Shown: positions 16,432-24,312, counted from the stretch's first letter. The stretch: 64,000 nt of DNA from Hyphomonas sp. (GCA_020638455.1 JACKIK010000002.1:868001-932000), one strand, 5' to 3'. The notes: generated by a model from the sequence alone, not told the origin. Numbers and translations: made by a program.

Positions 16432-18027
16432 CTACGGAATGCGCTTGTAGGGCGTGTGGCCGGTGCGTTCTTTCATACCCGGCCAGCGTTCCGGCTTCAG
16501 GATGAGGACCGTCTTTCCGGGTACGTCCAGCTCGAGCACGCCTGACTGGCTGTTGAACGCTGCGCCCGTGCGCACGTCGCGATAGGTATCGCCATTCATC
16601 AGGAAAGGATCGCGGATCAGGAGGCTCTCATGCACAGGCGCGTCCCCGGCATTGGCGACGATCAGGACCGTGTCCTCCGACTTGTCCGTAACGCGCAGGA
16701 AGGCAAAGGCCGAGCGCGTTGCGAGCGGCACATAGTCGCCGACCCTGAGGGCAGGAGATGATTTCCGCAGAGCGGCGAGCCCGGCAAGGCGGGCAAATTC
16801 CGGATTGGCGGGCGTCGCATCCTGCCATTGCATCGGGCCGCGGCTGCCCGGATCCTCGCCGCCCTCCATGCCGGCTTCGACGCCATAGTAGACCAGCGGC
16901 GAGCCGGGCAGCGTGAACTGCAGGGACTGAAGGAATGCCCGATCCCTTTCGTCAGGATACAACGTCCGGAAGCGCGGCGTATCGTGATTGTCGAGCAGGA
17001 TCCACGACCGGAGGATCGGGTCGAGGCCGCAATCGGCAATCATGTCATCCATGTCCGTCGCGAACTGCGGGCCAGAGACGCGCCCCTCGACATAGGCGAA
17101 CAGGCTCTGGCGCAGGGCGAAGTTCATCACCGCGTCCATCGCCGCGGTCCACCGGGACGGATAGGACCAGACCTCCCCGATGACGAGGCTGCCCGGCCTT
17201 TCCTCATGCGAGGCGCGCGTAATGGCGGCCAGATTGTCGAGACCCAGCTCGGTCGCGACGTCGAGGCGCCATCCATCGATACCGTCCCCGAACCAGGAGC
17301 GAACGACCGAATCCGGCTTGTCCACGATCTCCGCGCGGACCTCCGGGTTCTCCCATTTCAGCTCCGGCAGGGCCGCGATGCCCCACCAGCCGACATAACC
17401 GTTCCGGACCGAGGGATCGAAGGTGAACCAGTCCCGGTACGGACTGTCCGGCGAGGATTGCGCATCGAGGAACCAGCGGGAATTCTCGCCCATATGATTG
17501 AACACGCCGTCCAGGACGAGATGCATCCCGTCGGCATGCAGCTCTTCCGCAAGGGCACGCAGGTCAGCCTTCGTGCCGTATTCCGGTGAAATCTCGCGAT
17601 AGTCGATGGCGTCGTACTTGTGGTTTGAATCGGCGAGCTGGATGGGGTTGAGGTAGAGGACATCGACGCCCAGACCGTTCAGGTAGCCGACTTTCGTGCG
17701 CAGGCTCGCGAGGTCGCCGCCCCAGAAGGCCAGTTCGTGCGACCAGTGGATTGACCCATCGACCTTTTCGCCGGCGGTCGGCGGGTTGGTCCATTCCTGC
17801 AGCGTGCGCGGCGGGGCATACAGCCCCCGTTTGGCATCGAGATCGGCGCTCGGCACATAGCGGTCCACGAAGACCTGGTAGGTCACCGCGCCGATGCGCC
17901 AGTCGGCCCGGCGGGCATCGAAGACGTCGGGGCCGGCGATGGGCTCGCTGTGCGGCGGGGCCGACACGGGCTGGCTGGCACAGGCCGCAAGGACGGCCAG
18001 TGCGGCCGCGGCAAGTCTGCGGATCAT
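16432..18027 (-). CDS. GH13 alpha-amylase-family lipoprotein
   Basis: The 531-residue protein has a lipoprotein signal with the lipobox LAAC (Cys16) and a complete GH13 (beta/alpha)8 barrel: region I DGVFNHMGE, region II GWRLDVA with nucleophile Asp256, region III GEVW with acid/base Glu285 and region IV LDNHDT with Asp349. The sequence resembles neopullulanase/cyclomaltodextrinase-type enzymes, acting on alpha-1,4-glucans or maltodextrins. A C-terminal beta domain follows (from about 450). It should sit in the periplasm or outer membrane, which suggests scavenging of extracellular maltooligosaccharide. No transporter or regulator is adjacent. Confidence 0.9.
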   Translation of the reverse strand: MIRRLAAAALAVLAACASQPVSAPPHSEPIAGPDVFDARRADWRIGAVTYQVFVDRYVPSADLDAKRGLYAPPRTLQEWTNPPTAGEKVDGSIHWSHELAFWGGDLASLRTKVGYLNGLGVDVLYLNPIQLADSNHKYDAIDYREISPEYGTKADLRALAEELHADGMHLVLDGVFNHMGENSRWFLDAQSSPDSPYRDWFTFDPSVRNGYVGWWGIAALPELKWENPEVRAEIVDKPDSVVRSWFGDGIDGWRLDVATELGLDNLAAITRASHEERPGSLVIGEVWSYPSRWTAAMDAVMNFALRQSLFAYVEGRVSGPQFATDMDDMIADCGLDPILRSWILLDNHDTPRFRTLYPDERDRAFLQSLQFTLPGSPLVYYGVEAGMEGGEDPGSRGPMQWQDATPANPEFARLAGLAALRKSSPALRVGDYVPLATRSAFAFLRVTDKSEDTVLIVANAGDAPVHESLLIRDPFLMNGDTYRDVRTGAAFNSQSGVLELDVPGKTVLILKPERWPGMKERTGHTPYKRIP

Positions 18028-18092
18028 GGATGCTCCCTCCGGCCCGCATCCTAGGTCACCCTGTGCGGGCCGTCACCCGCCTCCGGATACGA

Positions 18093-18123
18093 CGCTGCCG
18101 CCCCCTGGGTGGGAGCGGCAGCG
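18093..18123 (-). other. Hairpin between zeta-subunit and GH13 genes
   Basis: A perfect 9-bp inverted repeat, CGCTGCCGC (18093-18101) and GCGGCAGCG (18115-18123), with a 13-base loop. It lies 25 bases after the DUF1476 stop but has no T run, so it could be a weak terminator or an mRNA-stability element. Confidence 0.45.
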
Positions 18124-18148
18124 CAGGATCTGGGTTCGGAATTGGGAC

Positions 18149-18475
18149 CTAGTTGCTGTCGCTGAGGATCTGGGACCGCGCCTCCGGCAGGAGCAGAGCC
18201 ATCTGCTCGCGGATCTGGGCGTCCGTAACAGTCAGGCCGGCGGCATCGATATCGGCGCGAACCTTGCGGAACACGTCTTCATCGCCGACTTCCTGAAGGT
18301 CGCTCAGGACCACGGTCTTCGCGTAGGCGGCGGCATCCTCCTCGCCCATGCCCATAAGGCCAGCAACCCACAGGCCCAGCAGCTTGTTGCGGCGCGCCGT
18401 GACCTTGAAGTTCTGCTCTTCCGACAGGGCGAATTTCGCTTCTGCGGCCCGCTCCCGGTCGTCGAATGTGCCCAT
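18149..18475 (-). CDS. DUF1476 protein, alphaproteobacterial F1-ATPase inhibitor (zeta subunit)
   Basis: The 108-residue protein matches DUF1476, whose Paracoccus member is the zeta subunit that blocks ATP hydrolysis by the F1-ATPase. Visible hallmarks are the N-terminal MGTFDDRERAAEAKFA, the RRNKLLGLWVAGLMG segment and the C-terminal region with TDAQIREQM. The N-terminal residues of the family form the inhibitory helix. The ATG at 18475 is chosen because the family always starts MTTF/MGTFDDRE; the frame continues upstream antisense to purC. It is divergent from purC, a common alphaproteobacterial pairing, and shares with it an upstream inverted repeat. Confidence 0.9.
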   Translation of the reverse strand: MGTFDDRERAAEAKFALSEEQNFKVTARRNKLLGLWVAGLMGMGEEDAAAYAKTVVLSDLQEVGDEDVFRKVRADIDAAGLTVTDAQIREQMALLLPEARSQILSDSN

Positions 18476-18499
18476 GTCTGAAACCTTTCCAGTGTCTGT

Positions 18500-18531
18500 A
18501 CCTAGGGGCGATATAGGCGTCCCCCCTAGGT
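18500..18531. promoter_or_regulatory. Inverted repeat between divergent zeta-subunit gene and purC
   Basis: Perfect 9-bp arms ACCTAGGGG (18500-18508) and CCCCTAGGT (18523-18531) separated by 14 bases. Placed 25 bases before the zeta start and 110 before purC, it could be an operator for either gene or a hairpin in the transcript. Confidence 0.5.
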
Positions 18532-18640
18532 GTGCGCAATAATTGTTTCTTGCGACGGATTGGCGTAACAGGGGCCGCTGGTGGGGGCTGCTGCGATTCC
18601 GTTGTCGCGGTGGCCACCGGTCCCATGAAGGGGGTAGCCC

Positions 18641-19414
18641 ATGAACAAGCGGCGCGTCGTCTACGAAGGCAAGGCCAAGATCCTGTATGAGGGCCCGGAA
18701 CCCGGCACCCTGATCCAGTATTTCAAGGACGATGCGACGGCTTTCAACGCCCAGAAGCGGGCCGTTCTTGACGGCAAGGGCGTGCTGAACAACCGGATCA
18801 GCGAGTTCATGATGACGCGCCTGGCTGGTGTCGGCATCCCGACGCACTTCATCCGCCGTCTCAACATGCGCGAGCAGCTGATCAAGAAGGTCGAAATCAT
18901 TCCGCTGGAAGTGGTGGTGCGCAATGTGGCGGCCGGCACGCTGTCGAAGCGCCTCGGCATCGAGGAAGGCCATGTCCTGCCCCGTCCGCTGGTGGAGTTC
19001 TACTACAAGGACGACGCCCTCGGTGATCCGCTGGTGACCGAAGAGCATATCGCCGCCTTCGGCTGGGCCGGCCCGCAGGAATATGACGACCTGATTTCGC
19101 TGGCGCTCCGCGTCAACGACTTCATGTCCGGCCTGTTCGCGGCCGTCGGCATCCGCCTCGTCGACTTCAAGCTGGAATTCGGACGCCACTATGAGGGCGA
19201 CGCGGAGATGCCGCGCATCCTGCTGGCCGACGAGATCAGCCCCGATTCCTGCCGCCTGTGGGACTTCGAGACCGGCGAAAAGCTGGACAAGGACCGCTTC
19301 CGGCGCGACCTTGGCGGTGTGACGGAAGCCTATGCCGAAGTCGCCCGCCGTCTCGGCATCCTCAAGGAGTCGGGCGAGACGGATAATGTGATCAGCTTCA
19401 CCGGAGGCAAGTAG
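18641..19414 (+). CDS. purC: Phosphoribosylaminoimidazole-succinocarboxamide synthase
   Basis: PurC ligates aspartate to CAIR in de novo purine synthesis. The 257-residue protein has the family sequence YEGKAKILYE, FKDDATAFNAQK, the PLEVVVRNVAAGTLSKR segment and ADEISPDSCRLWD, all intact. A strong AGGGGG site precedes the ATG. The leader contains a 12-bp palindrome CGGTGGCCACCG (18608-18619) of unknown meaning. In most relatives purC is followed directly by purS-purQ-purL; here a sulfotransferase gene is placed between purC and purS and the purQ/purL genes are not in the window. Confidence 0.97.
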   Translation: MNKRRVVYEGKAKILYEGPEPGTLIQYFKDDATAFNAQKRAVLDGKGVLNNRISEFMMTRLAGVGIPTHFIRRLNMREQLIKKVEIIPLEVVVRNVAAGTLSKRLGIEEGHVLPRPLVEFYYKDDALGDPLVTEEHIAAFGWAGPQEYDDLISLALRVNDFMSGLFAAVGIRLVDFKLEFGRHYEGDAEMPRILLADEISPDSCRLWDFETGEKLDKDRFRRDLGGVTEAYAEVARRLGILKESGETDNVISFTGGK

Positions 19415-19436
19415 TCCCTCCAGAGGGAGGGGCGAA

Positions 19437-20156
19437 ATGGCACTCAAGATCATCGGCGCAGGCTTCGGCCGGACGGGCACACTGTCGATGAAGGCCGCTC
19501 TGGAACGGCTCGGCTACGTCAAATGCCACCACATGGTGGAAGTCTTCGCCAGCGCGAACCAGATGCGCATGTGGGACGAGATCGGCCAGGGTGCGACGCC
19601 TGACTGGGACGCAGTGTTCAATGGATTCCAGGCCGCCGTCGATTTCCCTTCGGCCAGCTACTGGCGCGAAATTGCGGACCACTACCCGGACGCCAAGGTT
19701 ATCCTGACCACGCGCAGTTTCGAAAGCTGGTACAAGAGTGCAAGCGAGACGATCTATGCGGTCAGCGCCAACATGCCGGGCTGGATGAAGGCCATCGTCC
19801 CGAGAGCCCGACGGATCTCCCGCATGATCGAGCATACGGTCTGGGCGCATGTCTTCCACGGCCGGTTCGACGACTACGAACATGCACGCAAGGTGTTCGA
19901 GGAGCACGAAGCCGCGGTGAAGGCCGCCTTCCCGCCCGAACGCCTGCTGGTGTTCGAGCCGAAACAAGGCTGGGAACCGCTCTGCGCCTTCCTGGGCAAG
20001 GACGTGCCGGGCGAGCCGTTCCCGCATGTCAACGATACGGCCGAGTTCAAGAAACGCGTCTCTCAGATGAAGCTGATGCAGGCGGTTCCGATGGCTGCCG
20101 GGGCAGCTCTGCTGGCCGCGATCGTGATACTGTTCGTGCTGTTCCAATCGCCGTGA
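19437..20156 (+). CDS. Sulfotransferase-family protein with C-terminal membrane anchor
   Basis: This 239-residue protein belongs to the Sulfotransfer_4 type, with the PAPS-binding P-loop-like GFGRTGTLS (residues 9-17), the LTTRSFESWYKSA segment (3' phosphosulfate-binding strand and helix) and the FEPKQGWEPLCAFLG motif. It would transfer sulfate from PAPS to an unknown acceptor. A single hydrophobic helix at the C-terminus (MAAGAALLAAIVILFVLF) anchors it to the membrane, with the catalytic domain probably cytoplasmic. It is wedged between purC and purS, 22 and 49 bases from each, and is presumably cotranscribed with them, though it has no evident link to purine synthesis. Confidence 0.85.
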   Translation: MALKIIGAGFGRTGTLSMKAALERLGYVKCHHMVEVFASANQMRMWDEIGQGATPDWDAVFNGFQAAVDFPSASYWREIADHYPDAKVILTTRSFESWYKSASETIYAVSANMPGWMKAIVPRARRISRMIEHTVWAHVFHGRFDDYEHARKVFEEHEAAVKAAFPPERLLVFEPKQGWEPLCAFLGKDVPGEPFPHVNDTAEFKKRVSQMKLMQAVPMAAGAALLAAIVILFVLFQSP

Positions 20157-20205
20157 AATCAGGCTACAGGGAGCCCGACTCGCGAGCCATGCAGGAGACC
20201 GCCCC

Positions 20206-20451
20206 ATGAAAGCCACCGTGCATGTTGCCCTGAAGACCGGCGTTCTGGACCCGCAGGGCAAGGCCGTGGCCGACACGCTGGCCCGGATGGGCTACAAGGA
20301 GGTGAAGGGTGCCCGCATCGGCAAGGTGATCGAGCTCGACCTCGCCGACGGTCTCAGCCGCGAGGCGGCCGAAGCCCACGTCAAGGAAATGTGCGAGAAG
20401 CTGCTCGCCAATACCGTGATCGAAAGCTACCGCATCGACCTCGGCGCCTGA
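20206..20451 (+). CDS. purS: Phosphoribosylformylglycinamidine synthase subunit PurS
   Basis: An 81-residue protein with the PurS fold: VHVALKTGVLDPQGKAV, the LARMGYKEVKGARIGKVIELDL strand-helix region and the C-terminal ANTVIESYRIDL. PurS bridges PurL and PurQ to channel ammonia in the FGAM synthase complex. The ATG follows GGAG about 12 bases upstream. Its partners purQ and purL, normally directly downstream, are missing here; instead a convergent lipoprotein gene ends four bases later, so the complex must be completed from another locus. Confidence 0.95.
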   Translation: MKATVHVALKTGVLDPQGKAVADTLARMGYKEVKGARIGKVIELDLADGLSREAAEAHVKEMCEKLLANTVIESYRIDLGA

Positions 20452-20454
20452 CGC

Positions 20455-21048
20455 TCAGCCTTCCTCTTTCTGCCTTACATACCTGCCAACAAACCAGTCG
20501 GACCATTCGCCCGTTTCCGGGTCCTGCTGGCGGAAATGCTGGGTTACCGAACCGTCGTCATTCAACGTCCATTCGCCCGTGAACGGCGCCGCATTGCCAT
20601 TCGGACGATAGTGAATCTCTCCTTCCAGGAACATGGAACCGGACTTTGTCAGTCCGCCGGAATAGTCGATCACGGAGCCGGCACTGACCCACAGCTGGCG
20701 CCACTTCCCTGTGGCCGGATCGTAGAAATTGTAGCTTTGCCCCGTCCCACCTGCAGTATTCACCCAGTGTTCGATCAGCAGGCATCCACTTTCTGCCGGC
20801 TGGATCGAATTTGTCCCACCAAGATTCCCTTTCTTGTCGTACACATCCCATTCGCCGATCCAGAAATCGAACGCGTGATAGGCGGCGTCCTCGCACGGCT
20901 GGGGAGCCTTCGCCGGCACCGGCGGCGGGGCGGGCGTGGCGTCGGGCCCGGCCTGAACGGCAGATTGCGCCTCACCGGCGGGCGCAGTCTGTGCCGTCGC
21001 GCAGGCCGCAAGGGCGATGGCCGACACTGCAATTGTCAGGTATCTCAT
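20455..21048 (-). CDS. DUF1579-like lipoprotein
   Basis: A 197-residue predicted lipoprotein with lipobox LAAC (Cys16). After an Ala/Pro-rich linker, the mature domain begins HAFDFWIGEWDVYD and continues with SGCLLIEHWV, SYNFYDPATGKWRQLWV and WFVGRYV, the pattern of DUF1579-type beta-barrel proteins common in alphaproteobacteria. Biochemical function is unknown; the fold suggests binding of a small hydrophobic molecule. GGAGGAGGAGA directly before the ATG at 21048 is a strong ribosome site. It is divergent from a tetR gene with an inverted-repeat operator candidate between them, and ends four bases from purS. Confidence 0.8.
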   Translation of the reverse strand: MRYLTIAVSAIALAACATAQTAPAGEAQSAVQAGPDATPAPPPVPAKAPQPCEDAAYHAFDFWIGEWDVYDKKGNLGGTNSIQPAESGCLLIEHWVNTAGGTGQSYNFYDPATGKWRQLWVSAGSVIDYSGGLTKSGSMFLEGEIHYRPNGNAAPFTGEWTLNDDGSVTQHFRQQDPETGEWSDWFVGRYVRQKEEG

Positions 21049-21092
21049 CGGTGTCTCCTCCTCCAGCAACAAGCCTTAATGCGCGATTAATA

Positions 21093-21119
21093 AAGTGAGC
21101 GAACAATCACTTGCAAGTG
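21093..21119. promoter_or_regulatory. Candidate TetR operator between lipoprotein and tetR
   Basis: Two overlapping inverted repeats: AAGTGA (21093-21098) with TCACTT (21107-21112), 8-base spacer, and the perfect 12-bp palindrome CACTTGCAAGTG (21108-21119). They are centred 45-70 bases from both divergent starts, the usual place of a TetR-family autoregulatory site. Confidence 0.65.
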
Positions 21120-21163
21120 CATGTCGGGCGTGCTACATGGGGATCATTCACAGGAACACTGGC

Positions 21164-21769
21164 ATGGCAAGAAACACATCCGTGAGCAAAGCCGACGGCA
21201 AGAAGCAGCGGGCACGCAATGCGCGCCCGAAGATCGAACGCGCGGCGCTCAAGCTGTTTATCCACGAAGGCGTGGACGCCGCAACGACACGCGAGATTGC
21301 CGAAAAGGCCGGCGTGTCCGAAGGCGCACTCTATCGCCACTACAAGGGCAAGGACGAACTGGCCCTCAGCCTGTTCATGGAAACGCACAACCGCCTTGGC
21401 AAGATGATGGAGCAGGCGCTCTCCGGCGAGGGATCGCTGGAAGACAAGGTGCATGCCGCCGTCAGCGCCTATTGCGAACTTGCAGACGAAGACTTCCTGC
21501 TCTTCTCCTTCCATCTCGTGTCGCTCAACCGCTACCTGCCCTATGACAAGAAGCGCGTCGACGACCCGGTCTCGATCACCGAACGCATCATCGGTGGACT
21601 GATGAAAGCTGGTATCGTCCCCGAGGGCGATCCGGCCCTCAAGGCCGCCATGGCGCTGGGCGTCGTGATGCAGGCCGGCCAGAACAAGATCTACAACCGC
21701 CTGCCCGGCCCCCTGTCCCAGCACGCAGACGCGCTGGCCAGGGCGGTCGTCGCGGTCCTGAAATCCTGA
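21164..21769 (+). CDS. TetR-family transcriptional regulator
   Basis: A 201-residue regulator with an N-terminal TetR helix-turn-helix: RPKIERAALKLFIHEGVDAATTREIAEKAGVSEGALYRHYKGKDEL. The C-terminal helical domain (from about residue 75) is the ligand and dimer part, with no feature that reveals the ligand. ATG 21164 is preferred, with an in-frame ATG nine codons upstream (21137) as an alternative. It is divergent from the lipoprotein gene and followed 26 bases later by a PlsC-type acyltransferase, so it may control lipid-related genes in response to a fatty-acid-like ligand; this is inference from neighbours only. Confidence 0.92.
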   Translation: MARNTSVSKADGKKQRARNARPKIERAALKLFIHEGVDAATTREIAEKAGVSEGALYRHYKGKDELALSLFMETHNRLGKMMEQALSGEGSLEDKVHAAVSAYCELADEDFLLFSFHLVSLNRYLPYDKKRVDDPVSITERIIGGLMKAGIVPEGDPALKAAMALGVVMQAGQNKIYNRLPGPLSQHADALARAVVAVLKS

Positions 21770-21795
21770 CCCCTTCCCGGAATGGAGGCGCAACC

Positions 21796-22602
21796 ATGCG
21801 CGGTTTCCTGTTTACGGTCGTGTACTACCTGCTGTCCGTCTTCTACGTGCTGGCGTCCCTGCCCTTCCTGATCCTGCCGGGGCACACGCCGGTGCGCATG
21901 ATCATCAGGAGCTACACCCGCGCGGTGAATCTCGCCCTCCGCTTCATCGGCGGCGTCGGCAAGGACGTGCGCGGGCGCGAACGCCTGCCGCAGGGCGCCT
22001 TCGTGGTCGCCGGCAAGCACCAGAGCTGGGGCGACGGCTTCCTGGTCTATCCGGAGATCGACAACCTCGCCTTCGTGACGGGCGACCATCTCGAGAAATT
22101 CCCGCTGGTCGGCGGCATCCTGCGCAAGCTGGGCGCGATCGTGATCGACACCTGCGGCGGCGGCGAGCGCAAGGCGGCGTCGCTGCGCGAAGGCATGGAA
22201 CGTGCCCGCGACGAAGGCCGGCGGATCCTGATCTATCCGGAAGGGCACCTCGCGCCGATCGACTACCATTTCCGCTACAAGCCGGGTGTCTGGCACATGG
22301 CGCAGGCCATGCAGGCCCCGGTCGTTCCGGTGGCCACCAATATCGGGCTTTACTGGCAGCAGCAGGAAAAGGAAAAGCGGCCCGGCCGCGCGGTCATCGA
22401 ATTCCTCGAGCCGATCCCGTGGGACCTGCCGAAGGATGAGTTCATGGCGCGCCTGACCGAAGCGGTGGAGCAGCGCACGGCCGAACTCGTCGCCGAGGGC
22501 CGCGGTACGCCGGTGAAGCGCGCAACGCTGATCCCCGACCCGCCGAAGGGCATGGAAGCCAAGCCGACCGCCGACAATCCCGCGGCCTACGCGAAAGCCT
22601 GA
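21796..22602 (+). CDS. 1-acyl-sn-glycerol-3-phosphate acyltransferase
   Basis: The 268-residue membrane protein has an N-terminal hydrophobic helix (about 4-30) and the PlsC/LPLAT core: block I KHQSWGD (His75, Asp80; the usual NHxSxxD with Lys in place of Asn), block III YPEGH (147-151) and a PVVPVATNIG segment. It would acylate lysophosphatidic acid to phosphatidic acid, or a related lysolipid. The C-terminal tail after about 230 is longer than in minimal PlsC proteins. It follows the TetR gene by 26 bases and is likely cotranscribed with it. Whether it is the main cellular PlsC cannot be told. Confidence 0.9.
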   Translation: MRGFLFTVVYYLLSVFYVLASLPFLILPGHTPVRMIIRSYTRAVNLALRFIGGVGKDVRGRERLPQGAFVVAGKHQSWGDGFLVYPEIDNLAFVTGDHLEKFPLVGGILRKLGAIVIDTCGGGERKAASLREGMERARDEGRRILIYPEGHLAPIDYHFRYKPGVWHMAQAMQAPVVPVATNIGLYWQQQEKEKRPGRAVIEFLEPIPWDLPKDEFMARLTEAVEQRTAELVAEGRGTPVKRATLIPDPPKGMEAKPTADNPAAYAKA

Positions 22603-22662
22603 TCGTCCGGCCGGCGCAAAAATTCTGGCGCCGCTGCCGTGATCGGGCTTTACCCCACCCGG

Positions 22663-22683
22663 AATTATTGTTATTCGATAATT
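22663..22683. promoter_or_regulatory. A+T-rich dyad upstream of secreted protein gene
   Basis: Arms AATTAT (22663-22668) and ATAATT (22678-22683) with a 9-base AT-rich spacer give a 21-bp Fur-box-like symmetric element in otherwise GC-rich DNA, about 40 bases before the next ATG. The assignment to an iron or manganese regulator is a guess. Confidence 0.35.
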
Positions 22684-22721
22684 GCTCAGGTGATCCCGGG
22701 GGCCGTAACGGGATCGGACCA

Positions 22722-23240
22722 ATGAAGTTGAAACAGATTGTGGCGCCCGCTGGCGCCTGCCTCCTGATTGCCGGCGCCGCGCCGGCGCTTCCCGCCACGG
22801 CTGCCGACTGGGCCGTCTGGAAAGGACAGGATGAAGCTGCCCCGCGGGCCATCTACACCACAGGAGCCGAAACAGCCGGCGCCGTTCTGACCTGCGACGG
22901 CAAGGGCCTGATGTCCGCCATGCTGTCGATGGAGCCCGCGTCCATGCCGGACCTGCTGCAACGCAATGCCCCCTACGCACGGGGTACCGACGCGAACGTG
23001 ACGGTTGGCGACCATGAGCCTGTGCAGGCGAGGTTCCAGTACGTGCCTGCCAGGAAGATGCTGACGACGACGTCACACGCCGTGGCGGGGCGCGTGTTCA
23101 ACGCCGCCGTGACCGGAGAACCGGTAACGGTCGAGACCCGGCACGAAGGCACGGCACACGCCGACCTGCCGGCACCGAATGACTCGTTCAGGGCCTTCGC
23201 CAAGACGTGCATGGCGCTGCGTGAAGCCTCCCGGAGCTGA
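22722..23240 (+). CDS. Secreted protein of unknown function (paralogue 1 of a tandem pair)
   Basis: I do not recognise a named family. The 172-residue product starts with a signal peptide (MKLKQIVAPAGACLLIAGAAPALPATA) and is exported. Its second half shares a pattern with the next gene: an FQY.P strand, R.FNAA.TG..VT, then LP....D.F.AFA..C, so the two are tandem paralogues. Two cysteines in the mature region (LTCDGKG and KTCMAL) may form a disulfide. The ATG at 22722 is chosen because the signal peptide begins there. An AT-rich dyad lies just upstream. Nothing in the neighbourhood reveals its role. Confidence 0.75.
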   Translation: MKLKQIVAPAGACLLIAGAAPALPATAADWAVWKGQDEAAPRAIYTTGAETAGAVLTCDGKGLMSAMLSMEPASMPDLLQRNAPYARGTDANVTVGDHEPVQARFQYVPARKMLTTTSHAVAGRVFNAAVTGEPVTVETRHEGTAHADLPAPNDSFRAFAKTCMALREASRS

Positions 23241-23296
23241 TTGACGCCACCGGGGATTGCATGCTCCTCTCCCGGAAAAGGGAAAGGAGCATGCCC

Positions 23297-23911
23297 ATGA
23301 TGATGCGTTTGGCGGCCGGACTGGCCGGCCTCGGCCTTCTGGCGCAAGTCGCTGTGGCGGAAGCCGACAGCTCGTCGACACTTCACTGGACGCTCGAGCG
23401 CGACCAGATCGGCCGGGTCGACAGCGCCGATGCCGGGCACGCGACGAACTTCTACAGCTTCACGCGCATCATCCGCTCGACGGGGACGACCGGACCTGTG
23501 GTCCTGCTGTCCTGCCAGGTCACGTCGACGGGCGTGTCCTCGCTCAACACGGCCATACAGATCGATCCGGATAACAAGTACGAAGAGAACCCGTCACGGA
23601 CCCTGCACCTGCTCCGCCTCAGCGCGACGCTGACCATCGGGGACGAGAAAAAGGTCGAACGGTTTCAGTACCATCCGGAATCGACCAAGATCGTCCCCTT
23701 CAACAGGACCATCCCCAAGCGCCTGTTCAATGCCGTGCTAACCGGTGCGCAGGTGACGCTGAAGGTGAAGGGCAAGACCCATGACGTGGAACTGCCCGGA
23801 CAGGACGACGCTTTCGTCGCATTCGCCAGGAGCTGCCCGATCACGAATGGCGGCTCGTTCGATGACTCGATCTTTGAGGCGGCAAGGGTCCGCGAGGCGG
23901 CGGAAAAGTAG
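23297..23911 (+). CDS. Secreted protein of unknown function (paralogue 2 of a tandem pair)
   Basis: A 204-residue exported protein, with a signal peptide (MMMRLAAGLAGLGLLAQVAVAEA) and a mature domain similar to the preceding gene: RFQYHPES, KRLFNAVLTGAQVTL and the LPGQDDAFVAFARSC ending. It has two cysteines in equivalent places (LLSCQVT and RSCPIT). The ATG at 23297 lies seven bases after AAGGAG, better spaced than the ATG two codons earlier (23291). It is 56 bases after its paralogue, so they may be one transcript. Function unknown. Confidence 0.75.
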   Translation: MMMRLAAGLAGLGLLAQVAVAEADSSSTLHWTLERDQIGRVDSADAGHATNFYSFTRIIRSTGTTGPVVLLSCQVTSTGVSSLNTAIQIDPDNKYEENPSRTLHLLRLSATLTIGDEKKVERFQYHPESTKIVPFNRTIPKRLFNAVLTGAQVTLKVKGKTHDVELPGQDDAFVAFARSCPITNGGSFDDSIFEAARVREAAEK

Positions 23912-23914
23912 CGC

Positions 23915-24277
23915 CTAGTCCTCTGCGACGGCGGGCACGATGGTCACGCTTTCGCCGCAGCCGCAGGCGTCGGTCTGGTTCGGATTGTGGAACACGAACT
24001 TCTCGTGAAGGGGCGTTACCTCGAAGTCTACTTCGCTGCCCAGGAGAAACAGCACGGCCTTCGCATCGATCAGGATGGTGACCCCGTTGTCCTCGACAAT
24101 CTCGTCGAGGGGCTCGGGCGCCATGGCGTAGTCCATGACGTACTCCATCCCGGCGCAGCCGCCATTCTTCACGCCGACCCGCAGGTATCCGGCACCTCTT
24201 TCCTCCATGATCTCCTTCACGCGCGCCGCAGCGGCGTCAGAGAGTTTCACAGGCTTGGGTCTGGGTCGTCTGGCCAT
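23915..24277 (-). CDS. sufA: SufA/IscA-type iron-sulfur carrier (HesB family)
   Basis: The 120-residue A-type carrier has the three conserved cysteines that bind the transferred cluster: Cys41 in NGGCAGMEY and Cys105, Cys107 in ACGCGES. It accepts Fe-S clusters from the SufBCD scaffold and passes them to target enzymes. The ATG at 24277 starts a basic N-terminal tail (MARRPRPKPVKLSD) and is the only sensible start; the longer frame upstream overlaps sufT. It is the last gene of the sufC-D-S-T-A group, 35 bases after sufT. Confidence 0.95.
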   Translation of the reverse strand: MARRPRPKPVKLSDAAAARVKEIMEERGAGYLRVGVKNGGCAGMEYVMDYAMAPEPLDEIVEDNGVTILIDAKAVLFLLGSEVDFEVTPLHEKFVFHNPNQTDACGCGESVTIVPAVAED

Positions 24278-24312
24278 GTCAGGAAGATAGGGGCGGAGCC
24301 CTTTCCATTCAA

